From JAMCRM01 sp041685075 (GTDB lineage Bacteria; Acidobacteriota; Terriglobia; Bryobacterales; Bryobacteraceae): DNA of 52,695 bases. Where the stretch lies: contig JAWLGN010000004.1 in assembly GCA_041685075.1 (NCBI GenBank), positions 1 to 52,695 on the forward strand. The letters run 5' to 3'. Below the pieces are notes generated by a model. That model worked only from the letters and a program-made list of their open reading frames with translations, did no database searches and was not told the origin of the DNA. The position numbers and the translations under genes were made by a program. Below are positions 9,461 to 19,080 of the stretch, in pieces. The first letter of the stretch is position 1; each line of letters begins with the position of its first letter.

Positions 9461-12046
9461 ATGAGAGATACATTACTTCAAGACTGCCTTTACTGTCTTT
9501 CGTTATCTATTGCACTGCTGCTGGTCCCCGCCGCTCGGGCCGGGCAGTCTCCGCGCATCGCGGCCGTTACCAACGCCGCGAGTTGCGAACCCTCGGCCGT
9601 CGCGCCGGGAACCATGGTTGTGTTATGGGGCGAAAATCTAGGCCCGCGGGAACTGGTGGAAGCAACGCCCACACGGGACGGCAAACAGAAACAAGCCGTG
9701 GCCGGCACGCGGGTTCTATTCAACGGCACCCCGGCGACACTGGTCTACACCTCGAACCATCAGGTCTCGGCGGTGGCGCCCAATCCGCTTCCGCCGGGCG
9801 CGGTCACCGTGCAGGCCGAGTACCAGGGCCTGCTTTCGACGCCCTTCGTGATCCCCACTGCCGCGGTGTCCCCGGGGGTCTTCACGCTGGACGCCTCCGG
9901 CCGCGGCGCCGTCGTCGCATGGAACGAAGATGGCACGGTGAATACGCCGGATGCGCCGGCCGCGCCGGGCACCGTGGTGGCTTTCTACCTAACCGGACTG
10001 GGCCGGTCTGCCCCCGCCCCGGCCGGCGAAGCCTCCGCACCCCCGGTGAAGGTCTTGATCGGCGGCGCAGAGGCCAGGGTGGAGTACGCCGGGCCCGCGC
10101 CCGGCATGGGCAACGCTATCTTCCAAGTCAACGCGCGGGTTCCTTATGAAGCTGTTTCGGGCAGCCACGTCTTTCTATCGGTCGAAGTTGGCGGGATGCG
10201 GTCGCAGCCCGGTGTCACCCTGGCGGTCACCGCTACAGGCAACCGCCTGCCCGAACCGCCGGGCCGGATCGAAGTCTCCAGGGAGCGCGGCCGCGTGATG
10301 CTGGCATGGCCCGGTCCACTGCCGGAGCCGGTCCTTAGCGCCCACCTGGAGCGCGCCACCGGCGCCGCGGACCCATATCGCGAAATCGCTGTCCTGCCGG
10401 CTGAGCGGACCACCTACCTGGACGCCTCTGTGGCACCCTCGACGAAGTACTACTACCGGCTGCGCCTGGAGACCGCCGCGGGCTACACCCGCTACTCGCC
10501 GCCGGTGGCGGTGGACACTCTGCCCCAGCCGCCCGCGCCCGACGGACTTCGAGCCGCCCATCTCCCGGACGGCAGGGTGCGTCTGGAGTGGTCCACCACC
10601 GGCGCGGCCGGCGCCATCCTGGTGGAGCGCCGGTCGCCCTCGGGCTCCTGGCTACAGGTAGCCAGCGTGCCCGCCCAAGCCGGCAGTTTCCACGACCGCG
10701 GGCTCGCACCCGCTACCCGCTACAGCTACCGCGTCCGCGCCGAAACCTTCGGCGGGCTCTCGGCCTACTCCGCCGAGGCTGCCATCGAGACCCCGGATTT
10801 TGTTGCCGAAGACGGTCCGCCCCGCATCCACCCCGCCGATGGGCGCCGCCTCTACTGGAACGGCGCTACCTGGTACCCCGTGGGCTACTATCCCGCCAAC
10901 GGCGCTTTGACCAGCGATCAGACCGACTACGCCAACTTTTATCGGGACCTCCTGGACCGGCTGGCCGAAAACCGGATCAACTACATGCGCGCGGTATTCA
11001 ACATGGGGCAGCCGTACGGCGATGCCATGACGGTGTACGAGCGTACCGGCCCCGGCCTCGCCGCCGACGGCCGCCCGAAGTTCGATCTCACCCGCTTCAA
11101 TCGGACGTACTTCGATTACTGGCGCTCGGTCGCCGAGTACGCCCTTTCGAAGGGCATCGTCCTGCAGATCTCTATCACGGACCTCTGGCACAATCACGAC
11201 ACCATCGTGGAAGTCAACGGCCCCGGCAGGATTTGGGGGATGCAGTTCGACTTCTATCGGGCCGAAAACAACATCAACGGCATCGATGCCGCCGACCACA
11301 CCGCCTGGATGAGCGAAACGCATCCCGTCTTCGCCTATCACCAGGCGCTGATCCGCAAGCTGGTGGACACCATGGGAGACCTGCCCAACATCGTCTGGGA
11401 GATCGGCAATCAGACCGGCCGCACCGATTGGGAACTGCGTCTGGCCGACTTTCTGACCGCTTACGAGCAGTCCCGAGGCCTCCCGGTGCGGCTGGTGATG
11501 CCGCGCGATCTTCCCGGCCACCAGTTCGTCCCCGGGCAGTGCGTCTGGGACCCCGTTCAGGTCCACTCGCTGCTGGTGGGGGCCTACGGATGGAACCTGC
11601 CGCTCCTGGCCGACAACGACTGCATCTACCCCGGCGATCCCGATACCCGCCGCCGCCGGGCCTGGGCCGCCCTCACCGCCGGCGCCCACATCAACCTGTT
11701 CCACCTGGAACTTGCCTCCCCCGCAGTCCTCGACTCCCGGGATGCCGCCGACGGCATGCGCTATCTCGGCTACCTGCGCACTTTCCTGGAGGAGTTGGAT
11801 GTAGACCTGGCGGGGATGCGTCCCTCGGACGGTTTGGTAACCCATGGCTGGGCTTATGCGAGGCCCGGCCGCGAGTACATCATCTACCTGATTTCAGGCG
11901 GCGGCACGACCGTCAGGGGCCTGCCCGCGGCCTACAGCGCCGTATGGTTCAACCCTCGAGACGGCCGCACCCGGTCGGCCGGCGGCGGGCCCACTTTCAT
12001 CGCCCCCGACGACCGCGACTGGGTTCTTTATATCCGTGGGGAATAG
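9461..12046 (+). CDS. tandem paralogue of the upstream multidomain glycosidase-like protein; acid/base Glu replaced by Gln
   Basis: An 861-residue protein colinear with the gene at 6767-9370: signal peptide (ending ...PAARAGQ), TIGR03437-type domain, two FnIII-like modules, glycosidase-like barrel and C-terminal beta domain. Long blocks are nearly identical, including MGQPYGD.MTVY.RTGPGLAADGRPKF, so this is a tandem duplication. The catalytic-motif equivalent reads WEIGNQTG: the codon at 11411-11413 is CAG (Q651) where the first copy has GAA (E656). If that residue is the acid/base, this copy is probably a non-catalytic sugar-binding pseudoenzyme or has altered chemistry. It starts 90 nt after the first copy and may be co-transcribed. 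Confidence 0.8.
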   Translation: MRDTLLQDCLYCLSLSIALLLVPAARAGQSPRIAAVTNAASCEPSAVAPGTMVVLWGENLGPRELVEATPTRDGKQKQAVAGTRVLFNGTPATLVYTSNHQVSAVAPNPLPPGAVTVQAEYQGLLSTPFVIPTAAVSPGVFTLDASGRGAVVAWNEDGTVNTPDAPAAPGTVVAFYLTGLGRSAPAPAGEASAPPVKVLIGGAEARVEYAGPAPGMGNAIFQVNARVPYEAVSGSHVFLSVEVGGMRSQPGVTLAVTATGNRLPEPPGRIEVSRERGRVMLAWPGPLPEPVLSAHLERATGAADPYREIAVLPAERTTYLDASVAPSTKYYYRLRLETAAGYTRYSPPVAVDTLPQPPAPDGLRAAHLPDGRVRLEWSTTGAAGAILVERRSPSGSWLQVASVPAQAGSFHDRGLAPATRYSYRVRAETFGGLSAYSAEAAIETPDFVAEDGPPRIHPADGRRLYWNGATWYPVGYYPANGALTSDQTDYANFYRDLLDRLAENRINYMRAVFNMGQPYGDAMTVYERTGPGLAADGRPKFDLTRFNRTYFDYWRSVAEYALSKGIVLQISITDLWHNHDTIVEVNGPGRIWGMQFDFYRAENNINGIDAADHTAWMSETHPVFAYHQALIRKLVDTMGDLPNIVWEIGNQTGRTDWELRLADFLTAYEQSRGLPVRLVMPRDLPGHQFVPGQCVWDPVQVHSLLVGAYGWNLPLLADNDCIYPGDPDTRRRRAWAALTAGAHINLFHLELASPAVLDSRDAADGMRYLGYLRTFLEELDVDLAGMRPSDGLVTHGWAYARPGREYIIYLISGGGTTVRGLPAAYSAVWFNPRDGRTRSAGGGPTFIAPDDRDWVLYIRGE

Positions 12047-12066
12047 AAGACTACATCCGTGGGGAA

Positions 12067-12113
12067 CAAAAAACGCGCTCCCGCCGGCGCCGAACCAGGG
12101 GCGGCGGGAGCGC
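12067..12113 (-). terminator. intrinsic terminator of the beta-helix/malectin gene
   Basis: A perfect 12-bp inverted repeat (12075-12086 with 12102-12113, GC-rich, 15-nt loop) is followed in the minus-strand direction by six T residues (A run at 12068-12073). It lies 33 nt past the stop of the minus-strand gene 12146-15541. The plus strand lacks a T-tract after the hairpin, so efficient termination is expected mainly for the minus-strand transcript. The hairpin may also help end the convergent plus-strand gene at 12046. Confidence 0.85.
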
Positions 12114-12145
12114 AGTCTCACTCGGCCATAAGTGCCAAAGAGCCC

Positions 12146-15100
12146 CTATTGTACGATTTCAATGGCGTTAACTTGCGGGCAATCCGCGGTGGCCACGAAG
12201 TTCAGATGGAGCTGGCCGTTGGTCACGTTCACCGTGAACACCCGGTCCACGGCCCGCCGGTTGCCCCCCGCCGCAGCCACGATGTCGAAGTTCGACAGCA
12301 CCCGCTGGCCGTTGGCGTTCACGTGGAACACCCGCATGTTGGGCGATCCGTGGAACATTTCGGCAAACTTCAGCCGCACCGTGTAGGTCCCGTTGGGCAT
12401 ATTGAACCGGTAATCCAGCGGGCCGGGGCTCCACCGCAGCGTCCGGTAGATCTCCGGGTTGTCGGTGTTGCCGACCGTGCCGCTGCCATGGAATGCCTGG
12501 CCGTTCAGGAATCCGGTATCGGCGGCCCAGGTGTGGCCCGAGTTGTCCGTAATGGAGCTGGCCCCGGCATTCACCCGGATGAGCGTTTTCGGATCGGGCG
12601 GCGGTGGCGCCGGAGTCTCCACGCCTTGCTGCAGGATCTCGATGGCGTTCACCTGCGGGAAGTCCACGGTGGCCGTGAAATTGAGATGGATCTGCCCCCC
12701 GGTCACGGTCACGGTGAACACGCGGTCCACGGCCCGCCGGGAGCCTCCGGCCGCCGCGATGATGTCGAAGTTCGACAGCACGCGGCTGCCATTGATATTC
12801 ACATGGAACACCCGCATATTCGGCGAGTGGTGATACATCTCGGCGAACTTCAGCCGGACCGTGTAGGTACCGTTGGGCACCTGGTAGCGGTAGTCCAGGG
12901 GCCCGCGGTTCCAGCGCAGCGTCCGGTAGAGGTTGGGGTTGTCGGTATTGCTCACCGAATCGCTGCCGTGGGACGACTCGCCGTTCAGGTAGCCGGTATC
13001 GGCCACCCAGGTATTGCCCTGCGCATCGGTCAGAGCGCCTGCCCCGGCATTCACCCGGATCGCCACTGCGTCCGGCGGCGTCCCCGGGTCGGGCTGCGGG
13101 CTGCCCTTCTGCCGGATCTCGATCGCGTTCACCTGCGGGCAATCCGCAACCGCCCGCATATCGATGGTGATCCGGCCGTTGGCGACCTCCACCGGAATGG
13201 TACGGTCCACCGCCCGCCGCGGCCCACCCGCGGCCGCCACGATATCGAAGTTGCTCAGCGCCCGGATACCGTTGATGTCCACATTGAAGACCCGCCGGTT
13301 CGGATCGTTGTGGTAGAGTTCGGCGAACCTCAGGGTGACATTATAGGTCCCATTGGGCACTTCGAAACGGTAGGTCAGGCTGGGATCGGCCCACCGCAGG
13401 ATTTGATAGAGCGCCGGAATGTTGGTATTGGCAATGCTTACCCGGTTCTCGAAAACGTTACCACCGGTGGAGCCGTGGTCCGCTGCCCAGGTATTGCCGG
13501 ACGGGTCTTTGTAGGCCCCGCCGCCCGCATTGACCAGGATGGGTTCGAAGGCGCCCGAGGACGAGTTCGACACCGTCACCTGCACCGCGGCCGACGTCCT
13601 GCGATTCCCCGCCGCGTCGCGCGCGATCGCGGTGAGCTGGTGCTTCCCGTTGGACACCGTCCGGGTATCCCAGGAGATGCTGTAGGGCGGGCTGTTCTTC
13701 TCCGCTCCCAAAGTCGAACCGTTCAGCAGGAACTGCACTCCCACCACCCCCACGTTATCGCTGGCGTTGGCCGATACGTTGATCTGGCCGGATACCGTGG
13801 AGTTCGCAGCGGGCGCCGTGATCGAGACCGAGGGAGGAGTGGTGTCGGCCACCGCGTTGGCCACCGTCACCGAGACCGCGGACGAAGTCTTGCGGTTGCC
13901 CGCCGCATCGCGCGCCTCGGCGGTGATCTGATACACACCGTTCGGTACCGTCGTGGTATTCCAGGTCAGGTTGTAGGGCGCCTTGGTCACTTCCGATCCC
14001 AGGGCCGTGCCGTTCAGCCGGAACTGTACCCCCGCCACCCCCACGTTGTCGGTAGCGCTGGCCGAGAGGGTCACCACGCCGCTCACTGCCGAACCGTTGC
14101 CGGGAGAGGAGATGTTCACCGAAGGCGCCGTGGTGTCTCCGCCGCCCGGTTTCGGGCAGGATCCCGATACCGCCGGCGCAGGCAGTACCCGCCCCGGCCG
14201 GTTGTCGTACAGGCTTCCGCGGCTGACGTTGGCGAAGCATCCGCTGACCGAAGCGTTCATCAACGCCGGTCCGCTCAATTCCGTCAGATAGACCCCGTAC
14301 CAGCCGGTGTCGGTAATGGAATTGCCCGCAATCTGGAGGTTTTCGATCCGGCCGCCCCCGGAGGTCTGGGCATGGATCCCGTTCTCCCCGACGTTCCAGA
14401 TGTAGTTGCTCTCGATGCGAATGTTGCGCATTACCAGGCCCGGGTCCGCCAGTATCCGGATGCCATGCCAGGTCCCCGACTTGGTGTTATAGATCTGATT
14501 ACCCTGAACCAGTACCCCATCCACCGGTCCCACGAAGGTGATAGCCGCATAGCGGTTGTTCCGGAAGATGTTGTTTACGATCTGGCCGTGGAAATCGCCG
14601 CGCGCCGAGTAGACGGCCGAATCGTCGGTGTCTTCGATCACGTTGCCCTTGATGATGAGTTGTTCGCGCGTGCCCCGGTTTTGGGCCACCTGGATGCCGC
14701 CGCCGCTGACCTTGCCACCGGTCCCCGTGAACTGGTTGTTCTCGATCCGCGAGGTGCCGGTTGCCGTCGCCTGAGCGCAGACCTTCACACCCGACCACGT
14801 CAGCTTCGTGCCCACGTTGCCGCTGATCACAGCGTTCGACCCGTGAACCACAATGGCCGTGCCGCCGATGTTGTGGAAGCGGTTGTCGAGCACCTGGACG
14901 TTATCCTCGTAGTAGGATGGGCCTTCGTTGCCGATCCAGATGCCGCGGGTGGCGTCGTTGATCGAGCCGTCGGGATTGTAACTGATCCCCGCGTTGCTGA
15001 TGTTGTTGCCCACGTAGCGGTTGGACCGGTTGCCGGTGGCGATGATGGCGGCTTGCGCCGGCCACATCAGGTTCGAGATCGTATTGTTCTGAACCGTGGT

Positions 15101-15541
15101 ATTGTTTCCGTCGTAGATTCCGAGCGCCGCCGTGGTTCGGTTGTTGATTTCGATGACCAGGTCCTCGATGCGGCAGGAGTTGCAGCGCTGGAGCCGGAAC
15201 AGCTCGCGCCACTGCGGAACTCCCACGGCCAGGAAACCGCCGCCGTTGACACCTTTCACCACGATGCCCGTTTTGTCGGAAACCCGAATGCCCGATGCGC
15301 CAATGCCTGCCCGGCACGGAACCAGCAGCGTGCCGCCGTTCGGCAGGGCATCCAGCGCCTTCTGCACAGCGGCCGAATCGTCGCCGCCATTGCAACGCGC
15401 CCCAAAAGTCCGGATATCGAGTTCGACTGCAGCGTTCGGTTGCACCGTGGCCGATGCGTGCAACATTTGCTGTCCGGCGACCGCGGACAGCAGAAGGGCC
15501 GAAACCGTGCCCACCCATCTCAACTGTGCCAGTGCTGACAA
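12146..15541 (-). CDS. large secreted protein: parallel beta-helix + two Ig-like domains + three malectin-like domains
   Basis: A 1131-residue protein with an N-terminal hydrophobic signal (about residues 1-29). Residues about 35-455 are a parallel beta-helix beginning with LDIRTFGARCNGGDDSAAVQ, paralogous to the protein at 5237-6619. After a PKPGGGD linker come two bacterial Ig-like domains (about 467-565 and 566-660, each with DNVGV.GVQF.LNG and ARDAAGNR). Three malectin-like domains follow (about 665-800, 827-965, 984-1131), each with VNAG, NGTY.V.L.FAE, F.V..NG...LSNFDI.AAAGG.RRAVDR and PQVNAIEI. Malectin domains bind glucose-type oligosaccharides, and the beta-helix suggests polysaccharide binding or lysis. 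A strong terminator lies just downstream. This is probably a surface or secreted carbohydrate-active protein; no enzyme activity is proven by the sequence. Confidence 0.85.
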   Translation of the reverse strand: MSALAQLRWVGTVSALLLSAVAGQQMLHASATVQPNAAVELDIRTFGARCNGGDDSAAVQKALDALPNGGTLLVPCRAGIGASGIRVSDKTGIVVKGVNGGGFLAVGVPQWRELFRLQRCNSCRIEDLVIEINNRTTAALGIYDGNNTTVQNNTISNLMWPAQAAIIATGNRSNRYVGNNISNAGISYNPDGSINDATRGIWIGNEGPSYYEDNVQVLDNRFHNIGGTAIVVHGSNAVISGNVGTKLTWSGVKVCAQATATGTSRIENNQFTGTGGKVSGGGIQVAQNRGTREQLIIKGNVIEDTDDSAVYSARGDFHGQIVNNIFRNNRYAAITFVGPVDGVLVQGNQIYNTKSGTWHGIRILADPGLVMRNIRIESNYIWNVGENGIHAQTSGGGRIENLQIAGNSITDTGWYGVYLTELSGPALMNASVSGCFANVSRGSLYDNRPGRVLPAPAVSGSCPKPGGGDTTAPSVNISSPGNGSAVSGVVTLSASATDNVGVAGVQFRLNGTALGSEVTKAPYNLTWNTTTVPNGVYQITAEARDAAGNRKTSSAVSVTVANAVADTTPPSVSITAPAANSTVSGQINVSANASDNVGVVGVQFLLNGSTLGAEKNSPPYSISWDTRTVSNGKHQLTAIARDAAGNRRTSAAVQVTVSNSSSGAFEPILVNAGGGAYKDPSGNTWAADHGSTGGNVFENRVSIANTNIPALYQILRWADPSLTYRFEVPNGTYNVTLRFAELYHNDPNRRVFNVDINGIRALSNFDIVAAAGGPRRAVDRTIPVEVANGRITIDMRAVADCPQVNAIEIRQKGSPQPDPGTPPDAVAIRVNAGAGALTDAQGNTWVADTGYLNGESSHGSDSVSNTDNPNLYRTLRWNRGPLDYRYQVPNGTYTVRLKFAEMYHHSPNMRVFHVNINGSRVLSNFDIIAAAGGSRRAVDRVFTVTVTGGQIHLNFTATVDFPQVNAIEILQQGVETPAPPPPDPKTLIRVNAGASSITDNSGHTWAADTGFLNGQAFHGSGTVGNTDNPEIYRTLRWSPGPLDYRFNMPNGTYTVRLKFAEMFHGSPNMRVFHVNANGQRVLSNFDIVAAAGGNRRAVDRVFTVNVTNGQLHLNFVATADCPQVNAIEIVQ
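12149..13545 (-). repeat. three tandem malectin-domain coding repeats
   Basis: Three diverged copies of roughly 420-440 bp each (about 12149-12590, 12640-13063 and 13112-13545) encode the malectin-like domains of the large secreted protein. The stretches coding for LSNFDI.AAAGG.RRAVDR and PQVNAIEI are close to identical at the DNA level in all copies. The two distal copies (12149-13063) resemble each other more than they do the third. This suggests a stepwise internal duplication. Confidence 0.85.
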
Positions 15542-15915
15542 ATTTTATCCTTTCGTTTCACTGTCTGTCGCTGGGCGCAGGGGGAACGGGAGCCATCGAG
15601 CGGGAAGTACAGCCAGCCCAGAAACCGAGCACACGTATGCTCACGAAGATTTTGAAAATCCAAGGCTTACGGATTAGCGACTTAACTGTCCCAGCCTCTT
15701 GGGGACAGGCCGAAGTGTGCGCGGCGAAGCGCAGCCGGGCTCGTGAACACGAAAACCAGGCGGCCTGCGCTACTGGTCGGTACTGTTAGTTCTAGTACGC
15801 AATTCCAGTTCAATATAGCACCTGAGAGCATTGGCGGCAATAGAAAAGTCATTAAAAGTACATAATGCAAGCCGGCTCGGCAGTTTGGTGAAAATAAACG
15901 AGGAAAGAGGAAATT
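15542..15915. other. 374-nt divergent intergenic region
   Basis: This gene-free stretch separates the minus-strand beta-helix/malectin gene from the plus-strand epimerase gene and must hold both promoters. It is clearly more AT-rich near 15790-15915 than the surrounding genes. It contains a 7-bp inverted repeat (CTGTCCC at 15686-15692 with GGGACAG at 15702-15708) that could be an operator. A good ribosome-binding site (GAGGAAAGAGG) precedes the epimerase ATG. No convincing ORF or known RNA motif was seen. Confidence 0.5.
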
Positions 15916-16965
15916 ATGAAGGCTATCGTCACAGGATCCGGGGGATTGATCGGTTCGGAATGCGTCCAGACACTCTCCACCGAAGGGTGGGAGGTAGTGG
16001 GGGTCGATAACGATATGCGCCGGCAGTTCTTCGGCGCCAAGGGCACTACCGCGCCGGTGGTTCAGCAGTTAGCCGCCGCGTGGCCCCGCTATCGGCACTA
16101 CAACCTGGACATCCGCGACCGCCAGGGCGTCCGCGAGCTCTTCGCCGCCGAGCGCCCCGACTTCGTGATTCACACCGCGGCCCAGCCGTCCCATGACAAG
16201 GCTGCGTCCATCCCCTACGACGATTTCGACGTCAATGCCACCGGCACCCTCAACCTGCTGGTTGCCGCCCGGGACTACTGCCGCGAGTCGCCCTTCTGCT
16301 TCACCAGCACCAACAAGGTCTACGGCGACCGCCCCAACCAGCTTCCACTGGTCGAGAAGGAGACGCGCTACGACTATGCCGATGGCCGCGACGGCGTGGA
16401 CGAGTCCATGTCCATCGACAACTGCCTGCACTCCCTTTTCGGGGCCTCGAAAGTCGCCGCCGACGTGCTATGCCAGGAGTTCGGCCGCTACTTCGGCATG
16501 CCCGTGGGGATTTTTCGCGGCGGCTGCCTGACCGGCCCGCAGCACGCCGCCGTGGAACTTCACGGCTACCTTGGGTACATCGCCTACTGCGCGGTTACCA
16601 AACGCCCCTACACCATCTACGGCTACAAGGGCAAGCAGGTGCGCGACCAGATCCACAGTGCCGACGTGGCTCGCCTCTTCCTGATGTTCTACCAGCGCCC
16701 GCGCGCCGGGGAGGTCTACAACCTCGGCGGCGGCCGCTCGAACAGCATCTCCATCCTGGAGACCATCGCGGTGCTCGCCGACATGGGATACCCGCTTGAA
16801 TACCGCTACGAGGACACCAACCGCAAGGGCGACCATATCTGCTACATCTCAGACCTCACGAAGCTGCGCGCCCACTTCCCCGAGTGGCGGCTGGAGCACG
16901 ACCTGCCCTCCATCCTGGAGGAGATGACCCGCCGCCACGCCGCCGCCGTCCGTGCGGGCGCATAG
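15916..16965 (+). CDS. NAD-dependent epimerase/dehydratase, CDP-paratose 2-epimerase-like
   Basis: A 349-residue extended SDR. The NAD-binding glycine motif TGSGGLIGS is at residues 6-14, and HTAAQPSHD and STNKVYGD follow as in the tyvelose/paratose epimerase branch. The usual SDR YxxxK is FGASK here (F175, K179; codon TTC at 16438), so the catalytic tyrosine is absent. The local context HSLFGASKVAAD looks like a deliberate subfamily trait rather than decay. The C-terminal FRGGCLTGP and RDQIHSADVA motifs are intact. The enzyme probably changes the configuration of a nucleotide sugar. It stands apart from, but close to, the nine-gene minus-strand cluster and may supply its sugar donor; that link is an inference. 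Confidence 0.82.
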   Translation: MKAIVTGSGGLIGSECVQTLSTEGWEVVGVDNDMRRQFFGAKGTTAPVVQQLAAAWPRYRHYNLDIRDRQGVRELFAAERPDFVIHTAAQPSHDKAASIPYDDFDVNATGTLNLLVAARDYCRESPFCFTSTNKVYGDRPNQLPLVEKETRYDYADGRDGVDESMSIDNCLHSLFGASKVAADVLCQEFGRYFGMPVGIFRGGCLTGPQHAAVELHGYLGYIAYCAVTKRPYTIYGYKGKQVRDQIHSADVARLFLMFYQRPRAGEVYNLGGGRSNSISILETIAVLADMGYPLEYRYEDTNRKGDHICYISDLTKLRAHFPEWRLEHDLPSILEEMTRRHAAAVRAGA

Positions 16966-16976
16966 CGCGCCCGCCG

Positions 16977-17849
16977 TTACTGCGCCGCGGGGAAGAACGG
17001 GAACAACACCCGCAGTTCCGCGTCCGAGGGCCGCCGGCCATATTCGCAGAGTTCGAACGCCTCGGCATGCCGGAACGCGTCGCCGGCGGGCCCGTACCAC
17101 TTCCGCAGGACCTCCCGAACGTCGGCCGAAAGCGGGCGCCCGCCGAGGCGCTGTTTGCGCAGCCACTCGCGGCGCGCGGCGGGCGCCTTCGGCACCGAGT
17201 CGAGTCGGCCGTCCACCCACGGCAGCCACTCGTAGAACTGGGAAACGTGGGCGTCGAGCATGCTGAGCTTCTTCTCGATCACGTCATCGATCCCCACCGC
17301 CACGGTCGGCTCGAAGGGGTACGGTTTGCGGAAACCGTCCTGGAAATAGACGAAGACCGGGTTTTTTCTGAGTGGCGGGGTGTCCGGGCAGACGTTCGGC
17401 ACCACCACCATGTACGCGGCATCCTGGAGCAGCATTCCGGTATAGCGGTGGTCCGGGTGATAGTCGTTGGGCCGGGGTCCCATCACCAGGTCGGCGTTCC
17501 ACTCCCGGATTTTCCGGATGACCTGGTGCCGCACTTCCAGGCTGGGGATCAGCTCACCGTCGTGGTTGTCCAGCGTCTCGTAGACGATGCCGATGCGGCG
17601 GCCGGCCTCCCGAGCCTCCTCGCGCCGCCTTCGCGCCAAGGCGCCGCCGCCCTCCGTCTGGTGGCCGGCATCCCCGTTGGTGACCGCGACGAACTTCACG
17701 CGGTGCCCCTGGGCCGCGTACTTGGCGGCCACGCCGCCCGCACGGATGTCGCAGTCGTCCGGATGGGCGCCGAAGGCGATGATATTCAGTTTTCCGTCGG
17801 CGGCGGTGAGGGAAAGCGCCGCCCAAAGCAATAGCAGGGTTCGCAGCAT
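16977..17849 (-). CDS. secreted PIG-L/LmbE family deacetylase
   Basis: A 290-residue protein with a clear signal peptide (MLRTLLLLWAALSLTAA). The zinc-binding signature AHPDD is at residues 28-32, and the second metal histidine lies in NDYHPDHR. These match the PIG-L family that removes N-acetyl groups from GlcNAc-type substrates (MshB, BshB, PIG-L). A signal peptide implies action in the periplasm or outside, unlike the cytoplasmic homologue at 22603-23379. It converges with the epimerase gene (11-nt gap). The substrate cannot be deduced; many acidobacteria carry several exported paralogues. Confidence 0.87.
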   Translation of the reverse strand: MLRTLLLLWAALSLTAADGKLNIIAFGAHPDDCDIRAGGVAAKYAAQGHRVKFVAVTNGDAGHQTEGGGALARRRREEAREAGRRIGIVYETLDNHDGELIPSLEVRHQVIRKIREWNADLVMGPRPNDYHPDHRYTGMLLQDAAYMVVVPNVCPDTPPLRKNPVFVYFQDGFRKPYPFEPTVAVGIDDVIEKKLSMLDAHVSQFYEWLPWVDGRLDSVPKAPAARREWLRKQRLGGRPLSADVREVLRKWYGPAGDAFRHAEAFELCEYGRRPSDAELRVLFPFFPAAQ

Positions 17850-17949
17850 AACCTAAGAGACTAGCAGGAACGCGGACCGTGCGCGCGCCCGTGCGCGCAC
17901 ACACCCTGCCCCGCCAGGCCCCTGTGCTGTAATCGGGCTGGAGGGTGTG

Positions 17950-18735
<786 letters not shown>

Positions 18736-18738
18736 GCA

Positions 18739-19080
18739 CTACTCCCAGTGCGCTTTGAAACGCGCGATCTCTTCGAGCGCGGCTTCAAAATCACCGCGGA
18801 AGCAGACCGCGCGGTCGTCCACGTAGACGTGGGCCGGCGGCTTGCGGTCGGTCACTTCGTCGACATACCCGGCCAGCCCGTGGCGCGCTAGCCACGCCTC
18901 GACCTGCGGCTTCCATCGCACCGTCAGGACCACCACCCGGTAGCCCATCTCCCGCAAGCGGTGGAGGAACTCGCGCGCTCCGGGACTCGGCGGCGGATAG
19001 TGGTCGCTGCCGCGGTATCCCTCGTAGGCGTTCAGCACGCCATCCAGGTCCACGCACACCGTGGGTTGGTAGTCAGCCAT
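18739..19080 (-). CDS. small HAD-like phosphatase/hydrolase
   Basis: A 113-residue protein with the HAD nucleophile motif VDLDGVLN near the N-terminus, a hydrophobic strand ending in a Thr (VVVLTVR), and YVDDRA near the C-terminus as motif III/IV. It is a cap-less miniature HAD fold. The gene starts 8 nt inside the end of the upstream gene and is the last of nine overlapping genes. Possible roles are dephosphorylation of a sugar phosphate in the cluster's pathway, or a general phosphatase. The substrate is unknown. Confidence 0.75.
   Translation of the reverse strand: MADYQPTVCVDLDGVLNAYEGYRGSDHYPPPSPGAREFLHRLREMGYRVVVLTVRWKPQVEAWLARHGLAGYVDEVTDRKPPAHVYVDDRAVCFRGDFEAALEEIARFKAHWE

Noticed and set aside
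12059..15538. 1159-codon open frame antisense to the beta-helix/malectin gene
   Set aside because: The opposite strand encodes clear signal-peptide, beta-helix, Ig and malectin domains with its own terminator; this frame is a His/Arg/Val-rich shadow.
15542..15915. Possible riboswitch before the epimerase gene
   Set aside because: Only a 7-bp inverted repeat is present; I found none of the conserved core bases of the common riboswitch classes I know.
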